From Pelomonas aquatica (GTDB taxonomy: Bacteria; Pseudomonadota; Gammaproteobacteria; Burkholderiales; Burkholderiaceae_C), in NCBI RefSeq assembly GCF_026712205.1, contig NZ_JAPPUW010000026.1, positions 1-60,865 of the forward strand: DNA of 60,865 nucleotides. Reading direction: 5' to 3'. The notes under the pieces were generated by a model, which did no database searches, was not told where the DNA came from, and saw only the letters and a program-made list of their open reading frames with translations. Of the stretch, positions 1 to 8,003 are shown piece after piece. The translations under genes and the position numbers were made by a program. Numbering within the stretch: the first letter of the stretch is position 1; each line of letters begins with the position of its first letter.

Positions 1-120
1 CAGCCGCTGGGCTACGTCCCTCCGGCCGAGTTCGAGGCCAACTACCATCAACAACGCGCTGGTCAGGCCGCGACCGTCTGACTTAAACCAACGGGCCTCC
101 GCGAAACCCGGGGCGATTCA
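1..120 (+). mobile_element. Right end of an IS3-family insertion sequence (transposase OrfB C-terminus plus terminal inverted repeat)
   Basis: Bases 1-81 encode the last 26 residues of a transposase, containing PLGYVPPAEFEANYH, which matches the usual IS3-family OrfB ending (integrase-core proteins finishing with LGYxxPxxFE). After the stop, bases 82-120 read on the minus strand as TGAATCGCCCCGGGTTTCGC and onwards, the type of TGA-starting GC-rich terminal inverted repeat seen in IS3 elements. The element therefore probably ends at 120. Only the right end lies in the window, so intactness cannot be judged. It abuts a decapitated pstS directly. The family call is by motif only. Confidence 0.8.
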
Positions 121-934
121 GGTCAAGGCCGGCCTGGTGACCTTTGGCGCATCCGACAAGCCACTGTCTCCAGAGGATTTGAAGGCCGCTGGCCTGGTGC
201 AGTTCCCGCTGGTGATCGGTGGTGTCGTGCCGGTCGTGAATCTTGAGGGCGTCAAGCCTGGGCAGCTGAACTTCACCGGCGAGCTGTTGGCCGACATCTA
301 CCTCGGAAAGGTCACGACCTGGAATGACCCGGCGATCGTGGCCCTGAACCCCGACGCCAAGCTGCCGGCGCTGAAGATCATGGTCACACACCGGTCCGAC
401 AGCTCGGGCACGACCTTCAACTGGGTCAACTACCTCTCCAAGCTCAGCCCGGAGTGGAAGGCCAACGTCGGCGAAGGCACGACGGTGAAGTGGCCCACCG
501 GCACGGCCGGCAATGGCAACGAAGGCGTCGCTCGCTACGTCAACTACGTCAAGGGCTCCATCGGCTACGTCGAGCTCGCCTACGCCGTCGAGCACAAGAT
601 GACGTTCGCCAAGCTCAAGAACAAGAGTGGTGTCTTCGTGACGCCCTCGCTTGACAGTTTCCAGGCCGCTGCCGCCAACGCAAGCTGGAAGTCGCCGGAC
701 TTCTACGAAGTACTCACTGACGCGCCAGGCAAGGACTCGTGGCCCATCACCGCAACGACGTTTGTGCTGATGCCCAGACCGTCCAAGGACATGTCGAGCT
801 CTGCCGAAGCGCTCAGGTTCTTCCGCTGGTCGCTTGAGCAGGGCAAGGCCGACGCGAAGAAGCTGAACTACGTGTCGCTGCCCGACACACTCGTCCAGCA
901 GGTCGAGGCGTACTGGGCAGAGAACCTGAAGTAA
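121..934 (+). pseudogene. pstS: Truncated periplasmic phosphate-binding protein PstS (5' end lost to the IS)
   Basis: The reading frame (about 270 residues) matches mature PstS, the phosphate receptor of the PstSCAB importer. Visible landmarks are TFGASDKPLSPEDL, the QFPLVIGGVVPVVN strand, TGELLADIYLGKVTTWNDPAI, and the phosphate-contacting RSDSSGTT segment near 391-414. The protein runs to a normal C-terminus (AYWAENLK). The signal peptide and about the first 60 residues are absent: homology begins just after the IS3 end at 120. The frame is open back into the IS, so a fusion could be translated, but without a secretion signal. No pstC, pstA or pstB follows. I read it as a remnant; the missing 5' part may lie left of the IS, outside this window. 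Confidence 0.85.
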
Positions 935-1049
935 TCGCCGAGCCGCGACCTGGACTCGACGGCCCAGGAACGGGCTCCTGGATAGGATCGAAACCGCATA
1001 CGGCTTCGTCGACAGGGCGGCATTGCTCCAGGCTCGCGAGTCGTTCGAC

Positions 1050-1328
1050 ATGGCCGGCCTGCTTCACCGCATCGAGGAACTAAAGCAGGCCGCGGATTCT
1101 CTGGACTCAGAGGGCGGGCTAAGGGATTCCTTCATGCGCCTCTATTGCGTGATGGCCACCATCCTCTTTGGTGCCAGCACGACCGTGCCACCTGGGGACG
1201 GGGATCTGTCGTCGCTGCTACGCGACATCCGTTCGGGTTTGGACGACAACATCGCGTTTGCGCAAACCTGCATCGCGACGATCGAGCCGTTGGAGCGACT
1301 TCAAGGGGCGCAGGAAGTACGCCGTTGA
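1050..1328 (+). CDS. Hypothetical protein, 92 aa
   Basis: I do not recognise this protein. The frame is open from the pstS stop, and the first ATG is at 1050; CTG/TTG starts at 975-1023 would add up to 25 residues. The sequence looks coding: MAGLLHRIEELKQAADSLDSE reads as an amphipathic helix, a Cys/Met-rich helix follows (MRLYCVMATILFG), and the end is acidic/polar. No signal peptide or clear membrane segment is seen. It lies in the accessory segment between the pstS remnant and the next unknown gene, with no obvious Shine-Dalgarno. Confidence 0.45.
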   Translation: MAGLLHRIEELKQAADSLDSEGGLRDSFMRLYCVMATILFGASTTVPPGDGDLSSLLRDIRSGLDDNIAFAQTCIATIEPLERLQGAQEVRR

Positions 1329-1462
1329 TTAGCGATCATGTGAGTGCTCGGCGGGAAGGTCAGGACAGCAAGCCATGGGGTGATGGCCAGCCCGCGGCGT
1401 TCGGTGTCCGTGCCGCCACATTCGAAGTTTGAATACGCTTCGGCGCACGCCATGCTGCGCGA

Positions 1463-1852
1463 ATGTCGACGCTGGAAGAACGCCTCAGATCACTGCGCGA
1501 CGGCCGCTTGTTGCTTGCGGCCCTAGTCAGCGCTGACGCCTTGTCTCCGGCATTGCGAGATCTTGCAGCGGGCGCGTTGCAGCGCTATCCGGACGATCAG
1601 GCCATCCATCACAGACTGCGCGGCACCGAAGCCATTCAGGCATTGGCGTGGGGAGAGGCCCTAGCGGCGACTCGTACCCTGATCGAGGCCTTGATGGAAC
1701 GGCGGCCTGGCGACGATCCCTGGAGGCAATGGGCTCGTGGAGTGGATCGGCACTTTCCTGAGGCCCGCTACCTTCCCAGCGGCATCACTTCGTGTGAGCG
1801 TTGGTCCGCGGCATTCCTTGACCCCTGGGTGGGCTTGGAGAGTGGGAGCTAG
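1463..1852 (+). CDS. Hypothetical protein, 129 aa, N-terminus faintly like the BPSL0761 family
   Basis: Starts at ATG 1463. Residues 1-55 (ERLRSLRDGRLLLAALVSA, then LSPALRDLAAGALQRYPDD) resemble the helical pattern of small BPSL0761-type proteins common in beta- and gammaproteobacterial accessory regions (x-FLxxL-xxxxLPxxxRxxAxxLLRHYP). The second half (LAWGEALAATRTLIEALMER) is helical and unassigned. It is soluble by composition, with no catalytic motif evident. The resemblance is weak and based on memory, so the family call should not be relied on. Confidence 0.45.
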   Translation: MSTLEERLRSLRDGRLLLAALVSADALSPALRDLAAGALQRYPDDQAIHHRLRGTEAIQALAWGEALAATRTLIEALMERRPGDDPWRQWARGVDRHFPEARYLPSGITSCERWSAAFLDPWVGLESGS

Positions 1853-2063
1853 CCATGTGGGCCCGCCAACGAGATCAAAGACGGAAAACGACGACCCTCG
1901 GCTTAGTTATCCACAGGTGGATTTCTGGTCAGGACAAGAACTGAGAGGCCAATCCGGTCAGTGAAGGCCGGCACTAGCGGTCAGAGGTGCCGGAATACGC
2001 AATCTTCTGCAGAACACCGATGCGAGCGGCGAATGGAATCGCTACGACACGCAATTCGATGCG

Positions 2064-2468
2064 ATGGCGCGTTGCCTGCATATAGCGCCTGCGCACCCAC
2101 GCAGTTTGCTGCGCAGCGTCAGGCCACAGCTGTGCAGGGAAGCCGTCAGGGACAAACTCTATGCAGCGGTCGATTCAAACCGCAAGGCGGCGTCGGAACG
2201 GGACGTCGCGCATGTGATTTCGAGCTGGGTCGCGCGCAATCGCCGCGACACCCGATCCGCCGCTCGCGGCAGCCGGCCGGTGGGATTTTCGGTGTCCGCC
2301 CACCGTTCGCTGGCCCTCCACAGGGACGGAGCCCAGTTGGTGGGAATTGATGAAACCGCCGGTGAGTGGCGGCTGTTGGGAGATTGGCAGCGTGCCGACC
2401 CTGCATTGGTCACCCATTTAGAGGAATTCGGCGACCGTTCGCCGGAAGCGGAAGGCTGCCCGGTCTAG
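2064..2468 (+). CDS. Uncharacterised protein directly upstream of the RiPP precursor, 134 aa
   Basis: This frame ends 20 bases before the precursor ATG and has coding-like codon use. It remains open upstream to a stop near 1963, so about 30 further residues (including LLQNTDASGEWNRYDTQFDA) could be translated if a non-ATG start were used; ATG 2064 is the first standard start. The middle is Arg-rich (SSWVARNRRDTRSAARGSR). The C-terminal third contains HRSLALHRDGAQLVGIDET and GEWRLLGDW and ends acidic. No domain is recognised. Position suggests a cluster gene (regulator, leader-binding partner or immunity), but that is inference from location only. Confidence 0.5.
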   Translation: MARCLHIAPAHPRSLLRSVRPQLCREAVRDKLYAAVDSNRKAASERDVAHVISSWVARNRRDTRSAARGSRPVGFSVSAHRSLALHRDGAQLVGIDETAGEWRLLGDWQRADPALVTHLEEFGDRSPEAEGCPV

Positions 2469-2488
2469 CAGCCACTTTGGAGAACGAT

Positions 2489-2674
2489 ATGCAACATGCT
2501 CAACCTCAAGCGCTCAAGCGAATCCAATCCCGCGTCCTGATCCAGGAACTCACGCCGGAGGAGCTCGAACTGGTGGCGGGCGCCGGCTGCAAGACGACCG
2601 GCGGCGGCGGATGCAGTGGCGGCAGCAGCGGCACCAGCTGCAGCGGCAATGTCGACTACGAGTGCACGTTCTAA
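2489..2674 (+). CDS. RiPP precursor peptide, 61 aa, double-glycine-type leader and Cys/Gly/Ser/Thr-rich core
   Basis: ATG 2489 is preceded by GGAGA at 2479-2483. Residues 1-32 form the leader; its end, LTPEELELVAGA, places L at -12, E at -8, L at -7, V at -4 and G-A at -2/-1 relative to a cut after Ala32. This is the pattern recognised by C39 (double-glycine) peptidases, and such a peptidase is encoded at 5872. The predicted 29-residue core (33-61) has four Cys (34, 42, 51, 59), one Lys (35), many Ser/Thr, and only two acidic residues near the C-terminus (Asp56, Glu58). With an ATP-grasp ligase encoded downstream, Ser/Thr/Lys side chains are candidate donors and Asp56/Glu58 candidate acceptors for ester or amide rings. 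I do not recognise the core as a described family. Confidence 0.85.
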   Translation: MQHAQPQALKRIQSRVLIQELTPEELELVAGAGCKTTGGGGCSGGSSGTSCSGNVDYECTF

Positions 2675-2697
2675 GAATCTGCTGCCTGCACTCGTTG

Positions 2698-2720
2698 AAC
2701 GGGCCGATCGGCCCGTTTTT
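2698..2720 (+). terminator. Hairpin terminator/attenuator between precursor and modification genes
   Basis: A perfect 20-base palindrome, AACGGGCCGATCGGCCCGTT (2698-2717), continues into a T run (2716-2720). It sits 23 bases after the precursor stop and immediately before the next possible ATG at 2723. Such a partial terminator is typical where the precursor must be made in excess over its modifying enzymes. Confidence 0.8.
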
Positions 2721-2722
2721 CC

Positions 2723-3592
2723 ATGAAAAATACACCGCGCCTCGCACCTCCATTTCCCGATTCCGTCGACGGCATGATCAAGGCACTGGACATCCGCTGC
2801 CTGCAGCCGCAGGTGCAGGCGTTGACGCTCGGATTGGCCTGGAAAAGCCAGCTTTCAAATCTTGACCATCTGAAAATAAGGAATACCAACGCGATGGCGC
2901 GTAAGCTCATCGAATATATTTCCAATCGATCGATTCAATTGTATTTCGACACCTACGGACGCGTTCATGGGCATCTCGCTTGGCACCATGAGCACAACGC
3001 TGGACCAGTGCGGCAGGTGGAAATCGATTCAGTGGCGATGACCCCTCGCGTGCGGCGCAGCGTCCTTCAGGATATCAGGAATCTCAGTGCGGCATATGGT
3101 GCCGACATTGCCTACACACGCGTGCAGCGAACCGGACTCGTGCGGCATGTTTGTCGCCAAACGTCTAGCCATTCCGAAAATGATCCGTTCATCGTGGCAT
3201 TCGGCAGCATCAACCTGCCGCCAATTTTGGAAAACATCAGGATCTCGATGCTGGAAGGGGAGATGCTGCAACTTTTCGCAAGCTCGTCGCTGTCTGCATC
3301 TGCCAATCCTTTCCGCCGTATTGCTACGCCCATTTCCTGCGCGCAGCATGCAATCGCCTACGGCGCGCGTGGCGAGGCCGTGGGCCTCGTTACGTGGGCA
3401 TGGACGTCCGCGCGATCCAACGACCGGTGGAGCGATATTGCTTCGGTCCACAACACCCGCTGGCGGTGCGGGCCAAGGCTGCTCTTGATCGACGGTGTCG
3501 GCGACTGGCAAGCCGCACGCGCGGCTGCTGTCTCGAGCAACAAGTTGTCTGCCGAAGAAACAAGCTCGCTCGTTCCCCTGCATCGATTTTGA
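2723..3592 (+). CDS. Tandem HlyC-like (toxin lysine acyltransferase fold) protein in the RiPP cluster, 289 aa
   Basis: Residues ~183-275 align by eye with HlyC-type acyltransferases, which transfer fatty acyl groups from acyl-ACP to lysines of RTX toxins. The xSSLS motif at 187-191 corresponds to SSPLH, GEAVGLVTWAW (217-227) to the PVAYCSWA strand, and LLLID (253-257) to the FIDWIAP segment with the conserved Asp (here Asp257). Spacings of 34 and 32 residues compare with 36 and 33 in HlyC as I recall it. Residues ~35-145 show a second, degenerate copy (SQLS 42-45, HLAW 84-87, EID 100-102). In both copies the catalytic His position holds Ser (Ser45, Ser191). It may be an acyltransferase with altered chemistry or a non-catalytic binding protein. 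Start is uncertain: ATG 2723 abuts the hairpin without an SD; ATG 2774 is the alternative. Confidence 0.6.
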   Translation: MKNTPRLAPPFPDSVDGMIKALDIRCLQPQVQALTLGLAWKSQLSNLDHLKIRNTNAMARKLIEYISNRSIQLYFDTYGRVHGHLAWHHEHNAGPVRQVEIDSVAMTPRVRRSVLQDIRNLSAAYGADIAYTRVQRTGLVRHVCRQTSSHSENDPFIVAFGSINLPPILENIRISMLEGEMLQLFASSSLSASANPFRRIATPISCAQHAIAYGARGEAVGLVTWAWTSARSNDRWSDIASVHNTRWRCGPRLLLIDGVGDWQAARAAAVSSNKLSAEETSSLVPLHRF

Positions 3593-3599
3593 TCCCACC

Positions 3600-4628
3600 A
3601 TGCGCCATCGCTTCCTGATCGCCGCCCCAGCGCACGACATCCATGCCAAGCTGGTGGCTGAAAAACTGGTCGACAGCGGCAAGGCCGTCGATGTCGTCGA
3701 CTTCGGCAACTTCCCAGAGCGAAGTTTCATCGACCAAAATATTTCAGATGAATCCGATACGGTGGCCCTGCGTGAACTCGGTGTAGTCATCGATGACGCC
3801 ACAGTCGACGTTGTGTGGTGGCGTGCTTACTATGGATTTCAACCGAGCCTGCAATCGGTGCATCACGACGATCGAGAAATGGTTGCACGTGAGAATCAGG
3901 TTTATTCGCGGTATTTTCCATACCACGTCGCCCGCCGGGCGCTGTGGATCAATTCGCCGCAGGCCGAGCTGGAATCATGCAACAAGCTGCTTCAGCTACG
4001 CATCGCACGCGATTGTGGAATGTCTGTCCCAACTACCGTCGTCACGAACGACAGCGCAGTTGCTCGCCGTTTCGTCGAGGATGCCGAAAGGGCAGGCAAG
4101 AGGACAATCTACAAGTCGCTAATTCCTCCCGAGACGAGGTTTTTTGAATCGCTGCCTGCCGGCGCGATGGGTGGTCTCACCACATTCGTGGACGAAGGCA
4201 GTATCGTCGATCAGGATATTTTTAAAAAGTCTCCGGGAATTTTTCAACATGTGGTCGACAGCCAGTATGAACTCCGAATATTCGTCATTGGCGCCGCGTT
4301 TGTTGCGATTGCACACAATTTCCGTGACCTGCCCGATTGGAAAATCGACTCGCGCATAGTGCTCGGGCGCAATCGCCATACGAAGTACCACCCCATCCCC
4401 CAGCATTTCAAATCACGATGTATGGAATTCATGACACGCATGGGGTTGTCCATGGGATCGTTCGACGTAATGGTCGATCGAACCGGACGCTATGTTTTTC
4501 TTGAAGTCAACCCGCAGGGCGCGTGGCTGTGGATGGAGGACGTGTGCGATGAGATCCGGATCCTCGACCCCTTCTGCAGCTTTCTGTGCGGAAATGAGGT
4601 CAGCGACCGGTCGTTCATCCGGGCCTAG
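3600..4628 (+). CDS. Graspetide-type ATP-grasp peptide ligase (MvdC/MvdD-like), 342 aa
   Basis: ATP-grasp ligases of this kind activate Asp/Glu side chains of a precursor with ATP and join them to Ser/Thr (ester) or Lys (amide) side chains. Visible features: an N-terminal pre-ATP-grasp domain with DxHA and VDVVWWR (residues 69-75); WINSP (116-120); NKLLQLRIARDCGMSVPTT (128-146); the nucleotide-binding lysine region TIYK (169-172); YELRIFVIG (223-231); and the metal-binding end FDVMVDRTGRYVFLEVNPQG (288-307) with Asp289, Glu302 and Asn304 as probable Mg2+ ligands. Length fits the family (~320-350). It begins 7 bases after the HlyC-like gene and ends 2 bases before the hlyD-like gene, indicating one operon. 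Confidence 0.87.
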   Translation: MRHRFLIAAPAHDIHAKLVAEKLVDSGKAVDVVDFGNFPERSFIDQNISDESDTVALRELGVVIDDATVDVVWWRAYYGFQPSLQSVHHDDREMVARENQVYSRYFPYHVARRALWINSPQAELESCNKLLQLRIARDCGMSVPTTVVTNDSAVARRFVEDAERAGKRTIYKSLIPPETRFFESLPAGAMGGLTTFVDEGSIVDQDIFKKSPGIFQHVVDSQYELRIFVIGAAFVAIAHNFRDLPDWKIDSRIVLGRNRHTKYHPIPQHFKSRCMEFMTRMGLSMGSFDVMVDRTGRYVFLEVNPQGAWLWMEDVCDEIRILDPFCSFLCGNEVSDRSFIRA

Positions 4629-4630
4629 CG

Positions 4631-5875
4631 ATGGACCGACAGTTGTTTCGACCCGAGGTGGTCGACAAGATCACGTCCGAACATGGCGCGCCTTTGTTTC
4701 TTGGCTTGCGGCAACTCTCGATGCTCACCTGGGCGACGATGCTGGCGCTGGTGATCGTCTGCGCCGGGGCTTGCCTGATCCCGATAAGGACGTTGATCCC
4801 CACCCCCGGCGTGATCGTGCGCGACGGCACCACCGATGTGGCCGCATCGTCGTCGGGGCGCATCGACCGGCTGTTCGTCAACCCGGGCGACAAGGTGACC
4901 GTCGGCCAACCGCTGTTCCAGATCTCCTCCGACGTGTCGTCACCCGATCAATCATCGGTTGAAGGGCTCAGTTCCAGCTTGCTCGCCACACGTCGCAAGC
5001 TGGCGATCTCTGAAGGCGCCCTGGACGCCGTCGAGCTTGCAAAGAAGGTGGCGTCATGGAGGGCCCAAGCCGACACCGTGTCGAGCGACATCCAGTCACT
5101 CGGCGCCGAACACCGTGCGCAATTGCGGCGCTTGGACTACGCTGCTTCGGACTTGAAGAATCAGGAAGCGTTGGTGGCCAACGGATTCATTTCGAGCGGT
5201 GCTCTGGTGGCTAAACGCGACGCCATCATCGTCCTGGAGCAGGGCGCCCTCGCCATCGCCCGATCAATCGCGACCAAGACAAGGGAGCTCGCAGCGCTAC
5301 AGGAATCTATCGACGGTCAAAGCGTTCAACGCCAGCAAATTGAGTTGCGGCGCGACAAGACCATGCGGCAACTCGATGCGGAGTCAATCGCTTTAAGCGC
5401 CAGGACCTTTTCCGTCGTGACCGCGACCACGTCCGGTGATTTCAGCGGCCTGGCGATGTCGAAAGGTCAGTTCGTGACAACCGGGCAATCGCTTGGGCGC
5501 ATCTCCGACGCTGCTGCAACGACGCGGGTGGAATTGTTCATCGCCAACTCGTCACCCGCGCTGCCAAGACCGGGAATGCCGGTGTTCATCCGCTTGAGAG
5601 CTTATCCACACCAACTGTATGGGTCGCTGCGCGGCGTCGTATCGAAAGTGGCGGGTGGCGCGGTGACTGGGCGGCAATTCGCTCACCTGCCGATCAAGCT
5701 GATTCCGGACGAGCTCTACTTTCGTGCGGAAGTCAGCCTGTCACCCGATGGCATCCCAGGCTCCATCCTGATGGATGGCATGGCGGTCGATGCAGATATC
5801 CAGGCTGAACGATCGAGTGCGATCCAGTGGCTGTTCAAGCGGTTGATCGTGCAAAAGCGAGCCTTGGCGGCATGA
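4631..5875 (+). CDS. HlyD-family membrane fusion protein of peptide exporter, 414 aa
   Basis: This is a periplasmic adaptor linking an inner membrane peptide ABC exporter to an outer membrane channel. A single transmembrane segment lies at about residues 30-52 (LTWATMLALVIVCAGACLIP). A lipoyl/biotinyl half-motif follows (TPGVIVRDG, SGRIDRLFVNPGDKVTVGQPLF), then a long helical hairpin (~105-250), the second half-motif (ATTSGDFSGLAMSKGQFVTTGQSLGRI), a beta-barrel segment, and a C-terminal tail. Its stop overlaps the start of the ABC transporter gene (ATGA). No outer membrane partner is encoded in the cluster, so a housekeeping TolC-like protein is presumably used. Confidence 0.9.
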   Translation: MDRQLFRPEVVDKITSEHGAPLFLGLRQLSMLTWATMLALVIVCAGACLIPIRTLIPTPGVIVRDGTTDVAASSSGRIDRLFVNPGDKVTVGQPLFQISSDVSSPDQSSVEGLSSSLLATRRKLAISEGALDAVELAKKVASWRAQADTVSSDIQSLGAEHRAQLRRLDYAASDLKNQEALVANGFISSGALVAKRDAIIVLEQGALAIARSIATKTRELAALQESIDGQSVQRQQIELRRDKTMRQLDAESIALSARTFSVVTATTSGDFSGLAMSKGQFVTTGQSLGRISDAAATTRVELFIANSSPALPRPGMPVFIRLRAYPHQLYGSLRGVVSKVAGGAVTGRQFAHLPIKLIPDELYFRAEVSLSPDGIPGSILMDGMAVDADIQAERSSAIQWLFKRLIVQKRALAA

Positions 5876-7980
5876 GCATCTTTAGGCCGATCAACCGGCG
5901 GAAATGTCCCGTCGTGCTCCAGGCGGAGATGGCGGAATGTGGCCTCGCCTGCGTCGCCATGATTGCCGGGTTCCATGGGCGAGAGGTCTCGCTGCCGTGG
6001 CTGCGGAACGCATTCTCCGTGTCGTCCCGTGGCATGACGCTTCGCAGCATCATCGGCCTTGCCAACACCATCGGCCTGGACAGCCGACCGGTGAAACTGG
6101 ATTTGGACGGTCTTCAGGAACTCCAGCTGCCGGCGATCATCCATTGGGACATGACCCACTTCGTCGTGCTCGAGGCTGTCGACAGGAATGCAGTCGTGAT
6201 CGTCGACCCGGGCGAAGGACGGCGCCGACTGTCACATTCGGCATTTGCTGCCTCATTCACTGGCATCGCCGTGGAACTCTGGCCGGGTGAAGACTTCCAC
6301 AAGTCCGCCGCGGACACGGCGGCGCAGAGGCAAGGTGGCGCGCTGTTGACGCGTCAGCTCACCAGCTTTCCAGGCATTGGCAGATCGATCTGGCAGTTTG
6401 CGTTCCTGGGTCTGCTTGTGCAGCTGTTAGGCCTGACGGCCCCCTTTTATTTGCAGTGGCTGGTCGACGACGCTCTGCCAAACAACGATTTCGACCTGAT
6501 CTGGATGCTGGGCGCGATCTTCATGTGCCTAGTGGGCGTACAAATCCTGCTTTCAACCATCCGCAGCTGGCTGCTGGCCGTGATCGCGACCCAGGTTCGA
6601 ATGCGATGGAACACGAACGTGATGTCGCACTTGTTGAAGCTGCCCGTCGATTATTTTTCGAAACGCAGCCTGGGGGATACCACTTCCAGGCTGGGAAGCA
6701 TCGAGCACATCCATCAGACGCTCAGCATCTCGCTGCTGGAGGCTGTGCTCGACGGTGTCGTCGCCATCGCAGTGGTGGTGTTGATGCTGAACTACAGCGT
6801 GGTCCTGACGGCGGTCGCCACTGCGACAGTGGTCTGCTACGCCCTGCTGCGCCAGGTGACGAACCCGCTGCTAGCAGCGCGCAACCGCGACCAAATGGTT
6901 GCTGCGGCGCGCCAGCAGTCGATATTGATGGAGACGATAAGGGGCATTCAGGCAATCCGCATTTTCCAGATCGCCGCAGCTCGGAAATACACCTGGCTCA
7001 ACTCGTTTTCGCGCCAGCTAAACATGGAGTTGAAGCTGACGAAATTCAACATCGGCTTCTCGGCAGCGAATGCGGCATTCTCCGGCTTCGAGCGCATTCT
7101 CGTCATTGCGCTCGGTACCAGGATCGTCGCTGACGGCGCGATGTCGCTCGGCATGCTCGTCGCATTCCTGGGCTACCGTGAACAGTTTGCACAGAGGGCG
7201 ATGCGTTTGGTGGATGTGATGGGGCAGTTCGTGCTGCTGCGCGTCCATTTCGAACGGCTGTCCGACATCACCGCAACCGCCGCCGAGGACCCTGGCCCCG
7301 ACACCACGGAGAAGGTGAGCCAGACACCGCACCTGTCGCTGCGGGATGTCAGCTTCAGGTATGCCGACAACGAGCCGGATGTTGTGAAGGGCGTCAATCT
7401 TGAGATTCCGTTCGGCAGCAACCTATGCATCACCGGCCCGTCGGGCTGCGGTAAGTCGACTTTGGCCAAGTTGCTGCTGACCATCCTGAGGACGCGCAGC
7501 GGCGGCATCTTCATCGACGGATTGAGCATCGACGACTTCGGCATCGAGCGGTATCGCTCCTTGTTTTCGGCAGTCATGCAGGACGACATCGTTTTCGCCG
7601 GCACCATCGCGGACAACATCCACCTCTCCGACCTCGCACCCGACTCGACGCTCGTACAGGACGTCTGCGAATCCGTTGGCTTGCACACGGATATCGCAGC
7701 CATGCCGATGGGTTATCGAACGCTGTTGGGCGAGGGTGGTAGCGGGTTGTCGGGCGGGCAAAAGCAGCGGATCTTGCTGGCACGAGCGCTGTACAGGAAG
7801 CCGAAGATCTTGATCCTCGACGAAGCCACCAGCCATCTCGATGTGCGCCTGGAAGCGAGCGTCAACAGTGCAATTAAGAAGTTCAACGTCACCCGCATCG
7901 TGATCGCCCACCGTCCCGAGACCATCAACGCTGCGGATGTGGTCGTCACCATGGAGGCCGGCGCCATCGCAGGCGCCTGA
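5872..7980 (+). CDS. Peptidase-containing ABC transporter (C39 protease, permease, ATPase), 702 aa
   Basis: This is a bacteriocin-type exporter that cleaves double-glycine leaders and exports the core. The N-terminal C39 domain has QAEMAECGLACVAM with catalytic Cys23, and DMTHFVVL ... VIVDPGEG supplying His96 and Asp112, so the protease looks intact. The transmembrane domain spans ~165-450. The ATPase has Walker A GPSGCGKST (~522-530), the signature LSGGQKQR (~626-633), Walker B ILILDEATSHLD (~646-657), and a following His (IAHRPE). Start ATG 5872 overlaps the hlyD-like stop. The intact peptidase matches the G-A leader end of the precursor at 2489, making these partners. Confidence 0.95.
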   Translation: MSIFRPINRRKCPVVLQAEMAECGLACVAMIAGFHGREVSLPWLRNAFSVSSRGMTLRSIIGLANTIGLDSRPVKLDLDGLQELQLPAIIHWDMTHFVVLEAVDRNAVVIVDPGEGRRRLSHSAFAASFTGIAVELWPGEDFHKSAADTAAQRQGGALLTRQLTSFPGIGRSIWQFAFLGLLVQLLGLTAPFYLQWLVDDALPNNDFDLIWMLGAIFMCLVGVQILLSTIRSWLLAVIATQVRMRWNTNVMSHLLKLPVDYFSKRSLGDTTSRLGSIEHIHQTLSISLLEAVLDGVVAIAVVVLMLNYSVVLTAVATATVVCYALLRQVTNPLLAARNRDQMVAAARQQSILMETIRGIQAIRIFQIAAARKYTWLNSFSRQLNMELKLTKFNIGFSAANAAFSGFERILVIALGTRIVADGAMSLGMLVAFLGYREQFAQRAMRLVDVMGQFVLLRVHFERLSDITATAAEDPGPDTTEKVSQTPHLSLRDVSFRYADNEPDVVKGVNLEIPFGSNLCITGPSGCGKSTLAKLLLTILRTRSGGIFIDGLSIDDFGIERYRSLFSAVMQDDIVFAGTIADNIHLSDLAPDSTLVQDVCESVGLHTDIAAMPMGYRTLLGEGGSGLSGGQKQRILLARALYRKPKILILDEATSHLDVRLEASVNSAIKKFNVTRIVIAHRPETINAADVVVTMEAGAIAGA

Positions 7981-8003
7981 GCCGAGGCGACAGGCCATCG
8001 TCT

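Noticed and set aside
1907-1915. TTATCCACA, a perfect DnaA box
   Set aside because: Single copy, no cluster, no AT-rich unwinding region or dnaA/rep gene. The similar TTATCCACA at ~5604 is inside the hlyD-like coding region. Both are taken as chance.
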